This document shows, piece after piece, positions 7,049-13,112 of a stretch of 14,214 nucleotides of DNA (position 1 is the stretch's first letter; every line of letters begins with the position of its first letter). The notes beneath the pieces were generated by a model, which made no database searches, had not been told where the DNA came from, and worked only from the letters and a program-made list of their open reading frames with translations. The stretch comes from Pseudomonadota bacterium (lineage in GTDB: Bacteria; Pseudomonadota; Gammaproteobacteria; Burkholderiales; JABEVD01): NCBI GenBank assembly GCA_021811205.1, contig JAJZPK010000047.1, positions 1 to 14,214 of the forward strand, read 5' to 3'. The translations under genes were made by a program, and so were the position numbers.

Positions 7049-8758
7049 TCATGCGATGCCGAAATTGCCTTCCACCCCGACGAGCTTTGGCATATTGGGC
7101 CTTCTCGGGGAGATCACCTGCTTTTCCCTCAGGTAGCTTGCCACCACTTCCCATACAGGTTCGCCATTTATACCCTCGGATACGGGCGCCCAGCCTGCAA
7201 TTTTGTATTTCTTGCCCGCTTCAATGCGTTTTCCGCCTAACGCGAGATTGTTGATCCGCTTGCCGTATCCCTGTCTGAAATCGCAGGTATAAGTGATTCC
7301 GCCGACGCGTACCATGTCTCCTCCCTGCTGTTTGTAGGGATCGGGGTTGAAAAGGTTGTCGAGCACATCTTCGAGGATGGCCTTGATGGTGGCCCCCGTC
7401 ATTTCCGTCACAGTGGTTTGCGGATAGGTGATCGCTGTCTGATCCATGAGATGTTCCATGGTGATGGCCTCCCCGGGAAGCAGGGATGTGCCCCACCTGA
7501 AGCCGGGGGAAAATGCGGCATCTGCGCCTTTCGTCTCGATCAACGCATCGAGGATCAGCTGGTCGAAAGTGCCGTTGAAGTTGCCGCGCCGGTAGAGCAG
7601 GCCTTCGGTGACGGCAAGTTTTTCTGCAAGCTTGCCTGCGAAAGGTTTGCGCACTTTCTGGATGAGTGCTTCCATCTCGGGATCCGGATCCAGCAGATTG
7701 GAGAACACAGGAAGAAGCTTGTATTTGAAGCCTGCGATTTTCCCGCCTTGGACGTCGAGATCGAGCACGCCGAGGAATTTGCCGTTGGAGCCCGCATTGG
7801 TCACCAAAGTCTGCCCTTTCGCATTCTTGACGACGACGGGGGCCGGCACGCCGTCATGGGTATGCCCGCCCAGTATGGCGTCTATTCCGGTGATTCTTCC
7901 AGCCATTTTCAGGTCAACGTCCATGCCGTTATGGGAAAGGAGAACGACGACTGCTGCACCCTTGGCTCGCGCATCATTGACGGTCTGCTGCATGTTGTCT
8001 TCCTGGATGCCGAAAGTCCAGTCGGGGGTCATGTATCGCGGGTTGGCAATGGGCGTGTAGGGGAAGGCCTGTCCGATGATGGCTACCGGCACCCCGTTGA
8101 TTTCCTTGATCACGAAGTGCCTGAACACGGGATCGCCGAAGTCGGCGGTCTGGACGTTCTGGGCCAGAAAATCGATTTTCCCCCTGAAATCCTTGTCGAC
8201 GATTTCCTTAACGCGGTCCGCACCATAGGTGAATTCCCAATGGCCTGTCATCACGTCGACGCCCAGCAGCTTGCATGCGTCCACCATGTCCTGGCCGCGC
8301 GTCCAGAGGGAGGTGGCGGAACCCTGCCATGAGTCTCCCCCGTCGAGCAGCAGGGCGCCAGGGCGGCTCGCGCGCATTTTCTTGACGAGCGTGGAAAGAT
8401 GGGCGAATCCCCCGACCTTGCCATAGATTTTTGCGGCATGTTCGAAATCGAGGCAGGTAAAAGCATAGGCCTCTTTCGTACCCTGACTGATGCCGTACGC
8501 CTTCAGGAAATGCTTGCCGACGAGATGGGGAGGGCTGTTGAGGCTGCCGTCCAGGCCGATGTTGACGCTGGGTTCCCTGAAAAAGATCGGCATGAGCTGG
8601 GCGTGGCAATCGGTGAAGTGCAGCAGTGAGACGTTGCCGTAGGGAGGAAGCTCGTAATCATCGAGCGGTGCCGCAAAGGCTTTGCGGCTGCTCGGGGCGA
8701 GACCGGCTGCCGCCGCCATGGCCATGAGGTGCATGAATTCTCTGCGGTTCAGTGACAT
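7049..8758 (-). CDS. soxB: SoxB, thiosulfohydrolase of the Sox system
   Basis: A periplasmic dimanganese hydrolase that releases sulfate from the sulfonated SoxY cysteine. The 569-residue length is typical. A twin-arginine signal NRREFMHLM at 4-12 is followed by an Ala-rich segment ending near residue 30. The metallophosphoesterase motifs are all visible: FTDCHAQL (Asp50, His52), LLLDGGDSWQGS (Asp139/Asp142), TGHWEFTYG (His173), LLSHNG (His276) and GGHTHDG (His299, His301). The 5'-nucleotidase-like C-terminal domain follows from about residue 370. Three bases separate its ATG from the soxA stop, implying translational coupling. No truncation or missing metal ligand is seen. Confidence 0.97.
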   Translation of the reverse strand: MSLNRREFMHLMAMAAAAGLAPSSRKAFAAPLDDYELPPYGNVSLLHFTDCHAQLMPIFFREPSVNIGLDGSLNSPPHLVGKHFLKAYGISQGTKEAYAFTCLDFEHAAKIYGKVGGFAHLSTLVKKMRASRPGALLLDGGDSWQGSATSLWTRGQDMVDACKLLGVDVMTGHWEFTYGADRVKEIVDKDFRGKIDFLAQNVQTADFGDPVFRHFVIKEINGVPVAIIGQAFPYTPIANPRYMTPDWTFGIQEDNMQQTVNDARAKGAAVVVLLSHNGMDVDLKMAGRITGIDAILGGHTHDGVPAPVVVKNAKGQTLVTNAGSNGKFLGVLDLDVQGGKIAGFKYKLLPVFSNLLDPDPEMEALIQKVRKPFAGKLAEKLAVTEGLLYRRGNFNGTFDQLILDALIETKGADAAFSPGFRWGTSLLPGEAITMEHLMDQTAITYPQTTVTEMTGATIKAILEDVLDNLFNPDPYKQQGGDMVRVGGITYTCDFRQGYGKRINNLALGGKRIEAGKKYKIAGWAPVSEGINGEPVWEVVASYLREKQVISPRRPNMPKLVGVEGNFGIA

Positions 8759-8761
8759 GAG

Positions 8762-9580
8762 CTACTTTCTGAAAACCGGAGTCTGCATGGGAAGGCCGTT
8801 GCTCATGTAAGTCATGAAATATTCCAGGTCATTGTATGTTTCGCTGTTCAGGCTCAGCGGCTTGCCGCCCATGTTCCTTGCACACTGGCGAAAACGCTGC
8901 TGCAATGTCATCAACTGGGTGCCGCCGATGAATTCGGGATAATGGGTCGCCTGCCCGATCAGCATCGACACCTTTTCCCCGTTTATGGTCTTGCCTGCAT
9001 GATCGACATGGCAGCTTGCACAGGATTCCCCATCTTTCCCGTGTTTTCCATAGTAGTAGCGCTTTCCTTCGAGATAGGCGGCAAGCGCGCCTTTTCCTTC
9101 GACCCTGACGGCGACTTTCATGCCATCCGACAGACTCTTCGCATAGGCGGTGATGAGCCCCATTTGCTTTCCGCCATATTCCAGGACTTTCTCGCCGTTG
9201 AGATTCAGACAGGCATCGACGGCATTTTCGAAGGTCACGACGCGATGGGCTTTGTCGTCGTAATAGGGATAGTTGCCGGCGATGTTTTTGCCGCCGTTTT
9301 CGAAGCATGAAGAAAAGTGCTTTCCATCCTTGAAGGGCTTTTCCCACAAAGCCTGACCTTCGTCCACATCGATCGAGAAAGGGGGAAAGGACATGATGTC
9401 GTCGTATTGTCGCTTGGCCTGCGGATCCATCGAGAACGTGCCGTAAACATAATCCGCAAACCGGACATTGGGCAAAAGCGCATGGTAATGATCGAGCAGC
9501 GCCAGCCTGTCTTCGACAGGGCCTGCAAAAGCCTGGATGGAGGCGGCGGAAAGCGCGAGAACGGCAAATTTCTTGATCAT
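8762..9580 (-). CDS. soxA: SoxA, cytochrome c subunit that ligates thiosulfate to SoxYZ
   Basis: The catalytic subunit of periplasmic SoxXA, which joins thiosulfate oxidatively to the SoxY cysteine. I chose the start at 9580 (272 residues), which opens with the signal peptide MIKKFAVLALSAASIQAFAG; a frame extending to 9652 would add a charged, non-signal stretch inside soxZ. The C-terminal domain binds heme through CASCH (187-191) and carries the family's active-site/axial cysteine in QRFRQCARN (Cys233). The N-terminal domain has lost its heme motif: it keeps Cys92 (SSCFENGG) and Cys124 (VDACLNL), likely a disulfide, as in other monoheme SoxA proteins. The ATG begins one base after the soxZ stop. 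No recognisable soxX neighbours it. Confidence 0.95.
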   Translation of the reverse strand: MIKKFAVLALSAASIQAFAGPVEDRLALLDHYHALLPNVRFADYVYGTFSMDPQAKRQYDDIMSFPPFSIDVDEGQALWEKPFKDGKHFSSCFENGGKNIAGNYPYYDDKAHRVVTFENAVDACLNLNGEKVLEYGGKQMGLITAYAKSLSDGMKVAVRVEGKGALAAYLEGKRYYYGKHGKDGESCASCHVDHAGKTINGEKVSMLIGQATHYPEFIGGTQLMTLQQRFRQCARNMGGKPLSLNSETYNDLEYFMTYMSNGLPMQTPVFRK

Positions 9581-9581
9581 G

Positions 9582-9896
9582 TCAGGAAATGACCGTTTCA
9601 CCGTAAAAATTGGTGCCCAGATTGTCAACCGCGCTGATCGCGATCTTGTCACCCGCTTTGGCCCCTCTTACCTTGAAGCCGAAGAAGGGGTTCTGCGAGA
9701 CCGCCACGCCCCATTGCATGTCGAGCACGGTCTTTCCATTCAGGGTGGCGTTTACCTGATTGATGAAGTGGGCGGGGATGAGTTTTCCCGTTGCCTTGTC
9801 CTTCCTGAGTCCGGTTTCCATGACGTGCTTGATCAGGACCTTGACGTCGGCAAAATCCCCTTTCATTCTTGCGCGCATTTTCATTGATTTGTCCAT
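9582..9896 (-). CDS. soxZ: SoxZ, partner of the SoxY sulfur carrier
   Basis: Forms the SoxYZ heterodimer that holds pathway intermediates in the periplasm. The 104-residue protein has no signal peptide, as expected because SoxZ is exported bound to Tat-targeted SoxY. Family features are VLIKHVMETGLRKD, IPAHFINQV, a central NGKTVLDMQWG, the SQNPFFGFKV strand and the end GDKIAISAVDNLG. The start at 9896 has GGAG six bases upstream; Met5 and Met7 are weaker alternatives. The gene follows soxY by 15 nt and its stop is one base from the soxA start. Confidence 0.96.
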   Translation of the reverse strand: MDKSMKMRARMKGDFADVKVLIKHVMETGLRKDKATGKLIPAHFINQVNATLNGKTVLDMQWGVAVSQNPFFGFKVRGAKAGDKIAISAVDNLGTNFYGETVIS

Positions 9897-9911
9897 GATT
9901 TTCTCCGATTT

Positions 9912-10364
9912 TCAGCCGCCGCAGCCGCCGATGGTGACCTTGACTTCCTTGCCCGTCGTGTAAACCTTGCCTCCTGCCTTCACGGCTACTCTGACGGTTG
10001 AGGTTTTTGCCATCTTGATGTGTATGGCGATGTAGGGTTCGGTGCCATCAGAAAAGAAGAATTCGGCGACCATGGGATTGGGGTTTTTCTCGGCAAAAAT
10101 GGCCATGGACACCGTGCCTGGAATATTGCTCGTCACTTCAACCGGGACGATCGAGCCGTCTTCTGCAATGTCGGGGACATGGAGGGCGATGTCGGTACTG
10201 TCGGCTGCGCCGCCATACCCCGAGTCCATCATCGCATCCATTACCGTCTTGGCAGAAAATGCCGTCTTGTTCCATGTGGCGGCAAGGAGTCCGGACGGCT
10301 TCAATAGGCCGACCATGAAGATAGCCGCAATGCTTTTCAGGAAGGGTCTGCGTTGTAAAATCAT
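9912..10364 (-). CDS. soxY: SoxY, sulfur-carrier protein
   Basis: Carries thiosulfate-derived sulfur on the cysteine of a mobile C-terminal arm. The 150-residue protein ends with the hallmark VTIGGCGG, the carrier cysteine being Cys148. It begins with a twin-arginine signal (LQRRPFLKSIAAIF) and a hydrophobic stretch to about residue 29. I chose the ATG at 10364: AAAGG lies nine bases upstream, the Tat motif falls at residue 5, and 150 residues is the usual length. The open frame extends to 10451, but that would place the start upstream of the predicted promoter at 10413-10439 and bury the Tat signal. It is the first gene of the sox operon. Confidence 0.96.
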   Translation of the reverse strand: MILQRRPFLKSIAAIFMVGLLKPSGLLAATWNKTAFSAKTVMDAMMDSGYGGAADSTDIALHVPDIAEDGSIVPVEVTSNIPGTVSMAIFAEKNPNPMVAEFFFSDGTEPYIAIHIKMAKTSTVRVAVKAGGKVYTTGKEVKVTIGGCGG

Positions 10365-10412
10365 CTTGTGAAGCCTTTCATGCTTGAACTGATCTGGGTA
10401 ACTAACTGTTAA

Positions 10413-10439
10413 AGACGTGTGGCAATCGCTTTTTATTCC
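10413..10439 (-). promoter_or_regulatory. ECF-sigma-type promoter of the sox operon
   Basis: On the minus strand GGAATA (10439-10434) is followed by 16 nt and CGTCT (10417-10413). The same two elements with the same spacing precede the sigma gene on the other strand. This resembles autoregulated ECF promoters. A start near 10405-10408 would leave a leader of about 40 nt before soxY. Confidence 0.75.
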
Positions 10440-10465
10440 GTAATTTTGCAAATAAGCATGTTGAT

Positions 10466-10492
10466 GGAATAATTTCGCATGCAGATGCGTCT
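10466..10492 (+). promoter_or_regulatory. ECF-sigma-type promoter of the sigma/anti-sigma operon
   Basis: GGAATA at 10466-10471, a 16-nt spacer and CGTCT at 10488-10492. It matches the sox promoter at 12 positions (GGAATAA and CGTCT) with identical spacing, back to back with 26 nt between the -35 elements. The spacer also contains an inverted repeat, CGCAT-GCAG-ATGCG (10476-10489), which overlaps the -10. Confidence 0.75.
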
Positions 10493-10527
10493 CACGTTCA
10501 TACGATAAAAATAGTTATGGAGGGGGT

Positions 10528-10596
10528 ATGCGGCAAAGTGTGAGGCTTTCATGCGGGAATCCGTTCGTCTGTGGCGATGCCGGGTCGCTGCGATGA
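10528..10596 (+). CDS. Possible 22-residue leader peptide upstream of the sigma gene
   Basis: The strongest Shine-Dalgarno in this intergenic region, GGAGGGGG at 10519-10526, sits directly before the ATG at 10528. That ATG opens a 22-codon frame starting MRQSVRLS and containing two cysteines (positions 9 and 15, in CGNPFVCG). Its TGA (10594-10596) overlaps, as ATGA, an ATG at 10593 that is in frame with the sigma factor. The layout suggests translational coupling or a leader peptide controlling sigma synthesis. It may instead be a chance frame, since the sigma gene also has an ATG at 10551 with its own GAGG. Confidence 0.35.
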   Translation: MRQSVRLSCGNPFVCGDAGSLR

Positions 10597-11147
10597 AGAT
10601 ACTTTCACTGTGGTGTCGTACGGATGCCCTGCAGGATCAACTGGAGAAAATGCGTCCCAAGCTGTACCGAGTAGCGTATTCGTGGAGCCACAATGCGGCG
10701 CTTGCAGACGATCTTGTGCAGGAGGCGCTGATCAAGGCGCTCCAGAATGCCAAGCAGCTTCGGAATGCCGAATCGGTGAATGGATGGCTGTTTGCCATAT
10801 TGGCAAATTGCTGGCGAGATCATTTTCGCCAAAACAGGGAAATGGACGATGTCGAAGCGATCGAACGTATCGATGAATTCACGCCTGAAGACGGGCATGC
10901 TCAGTCACAGCTCGTTTCGCGTGTGAGAAACGCGATTGCCAGGCTGCCCCTGGGGCAGCGACAGGTGTTGACGCTTGTGGACCTGGAAGAGTTTTCCTAT
11001 GCGGAAGTTTCGGCCATTCTTGAAATTCCGGTCGGAACCGTCATGAGCCGCTTGTGCCGGGCGCGCAATACATTGAAAACGCTGTTGTGCGAACTCGCGC
11101 CGCAGCAAGCGGAAGTCAGCCAAATTCGGAGGATTCGAAGTGTCTGA
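10551..11147 (+). CDS. ECF-family RNA polymerase sigma factor
   Basis: A 198-residue group IV sigma factor. Region 2 covers about 25-95 (ALADDLVQEALIKAL for core binding; ESVNGWLFAILANCWRDHFR for -10 recognition). A short acidic linker follows (DEFTPEDG). Region 4 covers about 124-179 with a helix-turn-helix (FSYAEVSAILEIPVGTVMSR) that reads the -35. There is no region 1 or 3 and no extra C-terminal domain. The start at 10551 has GAGG five bases upstream. ATG 10593 (184 residues, no visible ribosome site but overlapping the leader ORF stop) is a real alternative and gives a more typical N-terminus. The anti-sigma gene overlaps its 3' end by 8 nt. It probably transcribes itself and the divergent sox operon, given the twin promoters. 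Confidence 0.93.
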   Translation: MRESVRLWRCRVAAMKILSLWCRTDALQDQLEKMRPKLYRVAYSWSHNAALADDLVQEALIKALQNAKQLRNAESVNGWLFAILANCWRDHFRQNREMDDVEAIERIDEFTPEDGHAQSQLVSRVRNAIARLPLGQRQVLTLVDLEEFSYAEVSAILEIPVGTVMSRLCRARNTLKTLLCELAPQQAEVSQIRRIRSV

Positions 11148-11856
11148 TCCAAATTATTCTGATGAATTGTTGAATGCCTTCGTCGATGACCAGCTCGATG
11201 CCGGGGAAAAATCCTGCGTTTTCGGAGCGATGGAGCAAGACGATGCGCTGAAATCGGCAGTATGCGAACTTCGCGGGCTGAAGGAAATGACTCGCCATGC
11301 ATACCAGAACCTGCCGTCCAGCAAGCTCCCTGCCTTGAAAAGGCATCCGGTGCGGAACATTCAGGCTCTGGCGGCATGCCTGTTTCTGCTGGTGATAGGT
11401 GGCGTATCGGGGTGGCTTATTTCTTCGCTGACCGGCTCCGGTGATTTCGTTCATCTTTATCAGGCGATCTCGCGCAACGACAGCGGCGTATCGCCCAGTA
11501 AAATCATGGTTTACGTAGGCAATGCCGATCCGGTGAGGGTAAGGACCGCGCTCGACGAGTCCGAGAGCCTGCTTGCAACGGCCGGCCAGGGAAATCGGGA
11601 AATTCGGGTTGAAATCATTGCCAATGAAAGCGGCGTGAACATGCTTCGTGCGGGTGTATCGCACTATGCTGCCCGTATTGCCGAGATGCAGGCGAAATAT
11701 CCGAATTTGAGCCTGGTGGCCTGTACGCAAACGCTGAACAAGCTGAAAAAGAAAGGCGTCGAAGTGAGGCTCCTGCCCAATATCAAATCGGTTTCTTCCG
11801 CCATGGAAGAAATCAAGAGGCGCCTGGAGGAAGGATGGGACTATGTCAGGGTCTAA
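11140..11856 (+). CDS. Membrane anti-sigma factor with a periplasmic DsrE-like domain
   Basis: A 238-residue protein in three parts. Residues 1-70 form a cytoplasmic, acidic helical region (SDELLNAFVDDQLDAGEKS) like anti-sigma domains, with Cys26 and Cys42 but without the HxxxCxxC zinc motif. One transmembrane helix lies at about 75-97. Residues about 120-238 match the DsrE-like fold: KIMVYVGNADPVRVRTALDE, IRVEIIANESGVNMLRAG, LSLVACTQTLNKLKKKGVEV with Cys195, and the family-typical ending EEIKRRLEEGWDYVRV. The GTG start at 11140 has GGAGG seven bases upstream and overlaps the sigma gene, the usual arrangement for a sigma/anti-sigma pair. The periplasmic domain presumably senses a sulfur species on Cys195 and controls sigma release; this is inference. 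No terminator follows. Confidence 0.87.
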   Translation: MSDPNYSDELLNAFVDDQLDAGEKSCVFGAMEQDDALKSAVCELRGLKEMTRHAYQNLPSSKLPALKRHPVRNIQALAACLFLLVIGGVSGWLISSLTGSGDFVHLYQAISRNDSGVSPSKIMVYVGNADPVRVRTALDESESLLATAGQGNREIRVEIIANESGVNMLRAGVSHYAARIAEMQAKYPNLSLVACTQTLNKLKKKGVEVRLLPNIKSVSSAMEEIKRRLEEGWDYVRV

Positions 11857-13058
11857 AGAAAAAGCCAGTAGACGAGCAGGTTGACGAGGGTCAGCGGCAC
11901 CCCGATGGCAAGGAATCGCCAGAAATCCAGGTGTATTCCCTGGCGCTCGGCGAGCTGCGCGATGATAACATTGCTGGCGGCGCCTATCAGGGTCAGGTTG
12001 CCTGCGATGGTGCTGCCGACAGCCAGCGCGAGCAGGGTCTGCTGCTCTGCAGAATGGACGGTTGGGAGAAGAAGCGCTACCAGCGGAACGTTCGAGACGA
12101 TCTGACTGAGAATGGCCGAGCCGAAGAGAATGCCGGGTACGGTTGAAAGTATTCCGGGAAGCCATGACCTGATTGCACCGCTCTCCCAAACGGAGCGCAT
12201 CAGCACGAACATCGCTGCGAAAAAGACGAGCGTTCGCCAGTCGATTTCACGCAGAATAATGAATCTTTTCCGGCTCAGGAGAAGCACTGGCGAACAGGCG
12301 CCTGCAGAAACAATCCAGAGCGGCAATCTGCAAGAGAAAAAGGAGGCGAGCGCGATCTTGATGCAGATGATCGTTGTCATGACGGCAAGTCCCAGGGCTG
12401 CATGACGGGCAAGAACCGGATCTTCGAGCGGCGGGGTGGGATGCATCAGCGCGTGACCATGGAAATCGCGTCTGAATGCTGTGCGCAGAACTCCCCATGC
12501 AACAAACAGATTGATCATTGTGGGTAAAGCAAGGGACTTGGAAAAAAGCATGAAGGAATTCCCGGTCTCGTCATGCATTGCGATGAGCAGATTCTGTGGA
12601 TTTCCGATAGGACTTGCCGTAGAACCGATGGTGATGCCGAATGCGAGCGCGAGGAGGAGCAGAGCGGCGGGCAATCTGTGTATTCTGGCGAGCGTCAGTA
12701 CCAGCGGCGTTCCTATCACGGCAAGCGTGTCGTTCATGAGCAGGGTGGAAGCGAAGCCGCTTCCGATCAGCACGGCCAGAACCAGCGCTTCGGCACTTGC
12801 GATTCTTCCGAAAAGCCTTCCGCCCACGTAATTCAGGAGCCCGCTCGAGACCAGAGACTGCCCGAGCACGAATACGCCGAAAAGAAAACCGATGACCTTC
12901 CAGTCGATCGCCTGCCATGCTTCGCTCAAGGAGATGGATCCGCTGAGCACGACAAGAGACGCGCCTCCCAGCATGATCTGCCAGATGGAAAGACGAATCG
13001 TGCGCCTGAATGCGATGCTAAGAAGGACGGCTGCGAGTGTCCAGAGAGGCAGGGTCAT
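11853..13058 (-). CDS. ArsB/NhaD-superfamily (SLC13-type) anion permease
   Basis: A 401-residue inner-membrane protein with about ten to eleven hydrophobic segments. Two inverted-repeat-like signature loops typical of the ion transporter superfamily are visible: GSTASPIGNPQNLLIA in the first half and GSTIAGNLTLIGAASNVIIA in the second, the latter close to the ArsB/YbiR type. The substrate could be sulfate, arsenite, a dicarboxylate or another anion; sequence alone does not decide. The ATG at 13058 has only a weak GGATAG before it. Its stop codon interlocks with that of the anti-sigma gene (TAG at 11855-11853 against TAA at 11854-11856). It follows ompA in the same direction but with a strong terminator between. 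Confidence 0.85.
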   Translation of the reverse strand: MTLPLWTLAAVLLSIAFRRTIRLSIWQIMLGGASLVVLSGSISLSEAWQAIDWKVIGFLFGVFVLGQSLVSSGLLNYVGGRLFGRIASAEALVLAVLIGSGFASTLLMNDTLAVIGTPLVLTLARIHRLPAALLLLALAFGITIGSTASPIGNPQNLLIAMHDETGNSFMLFSKSLALPTMINLFVAWGVLRTAFRRDFHGHALMHPTPPLEDPVLARHAALGLAVMTTIICIKIALASFFSCRLPLWIVSAGACSPVLLLSRKRFIILREIDWRTLVFFAAMFVLMRSVWESGAIRSWLPGILSTVPGILFGSAILSQIVSNVPLVALLLPTVHSAEQQTLLALAVGSTIAGNLTLIGAASNVIIAQLAERQGIHLDFWRFLAIGVPLTLVNLLVYWLFL

Positions 13059-13070
13059 GGCTATCCAAAG

Positions 13071-13097
13071 AAAAACCCCGCCAAGGCGGGGTTTTTT
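13071..13097 (-). terminator. Rho-independent terminator between ompA-like gene and permease
   Basis: A-rich and T-rich arms (13071-13082 and 13085-13096) flank a GGCGGGG/CCCCGCC core with a 2-nt apex. The hairpin lies 16 nt after the OmpA stop and can act in both directions. It fills most of the 54-nt gap before the permease start. Confidence 0.9.
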
Positions 13098-13112
13098 GAG
13101 AAGCGGCGAATC

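Noticed and set aside
7418..8332. A 304-codon plus-strand ORF
   Set aside because: It lies wholly antisense within soxB, whose motifs are all intact; it is a shadow of the GC-biased codon pattern.
10365..10451. N-terminal extension of SoxY
   Set aside because: It would start upstream of the promoter elements and place the Tat signal internally; the start at 10364 has a ribosome site and gives the normal length.
11116..12189. A 357-codon minus-strand ORF
   Set aside because: It overlaps the anti-sigma gene antisense and the permease in another frame, with an Arg-rich composition and no family motif.
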